Of a stretch of 64,000 nt of DNA, positions 62,667 through 64,000 are shown piece after piece (position 1 is the stretch's first letter; every line of letters starts with the position of its first letter). Where the stretch lies: the NCBI GenBank assembly GCA_963971575.1, contig OZ020616.1, positions 51,257,201 through 51,321,200 on the forward strand, read 5' to 3'. The notes beneath the pieces were generated by a model. It saw only the letters and a program-made list of their open reading frames with translations. It made no database searches and had not been told where the DNA came from. The DNA is from Liopterus haemorrhoidalis. Lineage: Eukaryota; Arthropoda; Insecta; Coleoptera; Dytiscidae. A program made the translations under genes and the position numbers.

Positions 62667-63225
62667 GCCGCATTCAGAGATCTTAAATCAATAGCTTATG
62701 CACTGTATCTTATGGACTGTTCACTGTCACCAGAAAGTTTTTCATATGATAAGACGTGAAACCGTTCAGACCTCCAAATTTAATACGCTGTTTGTGGTGG
62801 ATTGTGCATAATTTTCTAAACTTATAGCTAGTGAGATGTTTTAATGAGACAGACATATAAACACATTGGCTATCGCATTCTATCAGTGACACCTCAGTTA
62901 TCGAATGCCTTTACAAAACCTAACATAATGTCATCATTAACAAATCTTGCTCAAAATTACAAAGACGGACAGTAAATTTTATCAATTTAGGTAATTAGAT
63001 AGTTAAAATCTAAGACAACAGAATTTTAAGAACGATAATACATACAAAATATTTTACGAAGCTAAATAGTTGGTTTCAAAATTCACAGATGGGCTATTCG
63101 TAACGTACTAATTTATAACAGATGTGAACGGTACATGGAACGTTAAAAGAATGCATTAAAGCATAACTCAGAGCGACACAACGCACAGTCTATAACTCGT
63201 TAATTTAAAGAGGTCTGAATACGGC
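62667..63225. mobile_element. TTAA-flanked, piggyBac-type non-autonomous element
   Basis: Ends GCCGCATTCAGAGATCTTAA and, inverted, TTTAAAGAGGTCTGAATACGGC with TTAA at 62663-62666 and 63226-63229. The inversion extends about 45 bp to ...CACTGT / ACGCACAGT with differences. TTAA is the piggyBac target, but the ends do not start with the CCC typical of many piggyBacs, so the superfamily is provisional. 559 bp, no transposase. Confidence 0.65.
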
Positions 63226-63299
63226 TTAAGACAATATTTTTTCTATAATCGCATTAAAAACAGCTTTTTGATAAGAATTTTTACTCGGTATTCGAGTAA

Positions 63300-63332
63300 T
63301 ACAGTCTATTCCAAACGATTAGGCGGAACTAA
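63300..63332. repeat. Orphan mariner end (type of 54834-54863)
   Basis: ACAGTCTATTCCAAACGATT then AGGCGGAACTAA is the reverse complement of the right end of the chimeric mariner. No transposase adjoins. Confidence 0.6.
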
Positions 63333-63649
63333 CCGGAATTTTCATTTTTGTTGTCATTAGCTATTTTTTTATATATTGAAGTTGGCTTTTCTTGAACAAA
63401 ATGATCAAAAGCTTTAATATTTTTAATATTTTTATATAGTATGGTTGTAAGAAAATACAGACTAAGCCTATTAGTTTCAAATAAACTGCCCTACAAATTG
63501 ATGACAATAAATAATACACTTTATGATAATACATTACAAGCCGAGTTCTCGCGAAGTTCAACATGACATCGATCCAGATCCGGATCACTCCGGTCACTGC
63601 TCACAATCGCCCGACCAATCGTATCCTTGAAACTTGAAACTATACAGTG
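63333..63649. other. Unassigned AT-rich sequence
   Basis: A 78-codon minus-strand frame has no recognised domain. The GATCCAGATCCGGATC palindrome at about 63571 may belong to the adjoining hAT. Confidence 0.35.
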
Positions 63650-63752
63650 AGCCGTGAGCCGGCTCATTTCAGTTTGGTGAACCGTGTCACTTCGGTCAGT
63701 GTACTGAGCCAGTTCAGTGAGCCGGTTCGTTCATGAACGACCCATCTCTAAT
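63650..63752. mobile_element. Right end of a hAT MITE (GTTCATGAACGACCCATCTCTA)
   Basis: GAGCCGGCTCATTTCAG, TGAACCGTGTCACTTCGG, GAGCCGGTTCGTTCATGAAC and the end ACCCATCTCTA form a right end of a hAT MITE type I know from other insects (TIR TAGAGATGGGT). No left end was found nearby. Confidence 0.5.
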
Positions 63753-63837
63753 CATAAACAACAAATCTAAAGTCGGTTTTACAGCGTAAGGAATATTTTA
63801 AATTGAGATTTACAGTCAGTAATACACTATAAAAGTA

Positions 63838-64000
63838 ACTGTTGTACTATTCCGGTTCACACCAATGTACATTACTCAGAATTTTTTCAGATTTTTAGTT
63901 TAAACCATCTGGGCTACAGGATGTAAGACAAAAATTTTTTTGCACGTGTTTGACAAAAATTGCGTCAAAATAATTTATTTTGCAAAAATAAAATTTTGAT
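63838..64000 (-). repeat. Family A repeat, cut by the window end
   Basis: CTGTTGTACTATTCCGGTTC, ACACCAATGTACATTACTCA, CCATCTGGGCTACAGGATGT and AATAATTTATTTTGCAAAAA in family A order; continues beyond 64000. Confidence 0.7.

Noticed and set aside
1..64000. LTR retrotransposons, Helitrons, or integrated viral genes
   Set aside because: I found no long direct repeats with TG...CA ends, no Gag/Pol protease or integrase motifs, no Rep/helicase motifs and no viral structural protein.

Overview
This is a strongly AT-rich stretch of a eukaryotic nuclear genome, almost certainly from an arthropod and most likely an insect. The evidence is the transposon content: several mariner subfamilies with DD34D and DD41D transposases, many hAT elements with 8-bp target duplications, Harbinger-like and piggyBac-like relics, a Tc1/IS630-like relic, Jockey-like and RTE-like LINE fragments, and a tRNA-derived SINE. 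I recognise no host protein-coding gene, rRNA gene or functional tRNA gene anywhere in the 64 kb. It reads as a transposon graveyard, as in heterochromatin or a large intergenic or intronic region. The order and lineage of the insect cannot be fixed from this sequence alone.

Layout. 0-7 kb: a deleted mariner interrupted by a hAT MITE, a tandem of 5S-rRNA-like fragments joined to a mariner end, a 259-bp Harbinger-type MITE, and two nested Harbinger-like elements full of AGTTACTA subterminal repeats. 7-15 kb: two long but broken copies of one mariner family, a Tc1/IS630-like relic, two copies of a hAT derivative that keeps the transposase C-terminal tail, and another hAT MITE sitting exactly on a mariner end. 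15-24 kb: several copies of a dispersed repeat (called family A here) with inverted ends, an antisense tRNA-like segment and (GACA)n tracts; a mariner deletion derivative; and the best-preserved gene of the window, a 368-codon DD41D transposase (20294-21400). 24-35 kb: hAT fragments, TA-flanked MITEs, a 16-bp tandem repeat, and a pair of hAT elements sharing one target duplication. 35-48 kb: mariner and pogo/Tigger relics, an element carrying a single conserved-looking exon, LINE fragments, a SINE with a perfect 13-bp duplication, a piggyBac relic, and a second copy of the mariner deletion derivative. 48-53 kb: a hAT element of about 3.7 kb containing a 1657-bp inverted duplication that copies both its own left end and the flanking DNA. 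53-64 kb: a mariner chimera, a mauritiana-like mariner, more hAT MITEs, LINE 3' ends, a TTAA-flanked element, and a truncated family A copy.

None of these parts forms an operon or a pathway. What ties them together is transposition history: nesting order, shared target sites, deletion derivatives amplified in trans, and patches exchanged between families. Only the DD41D transposase looks close to functional, and even there the natural N-terminus is in another frame. Assignments rest on motifs and terminal repeats read by eye; subfamily names are from knowledge of the families and have not been checked by database search.
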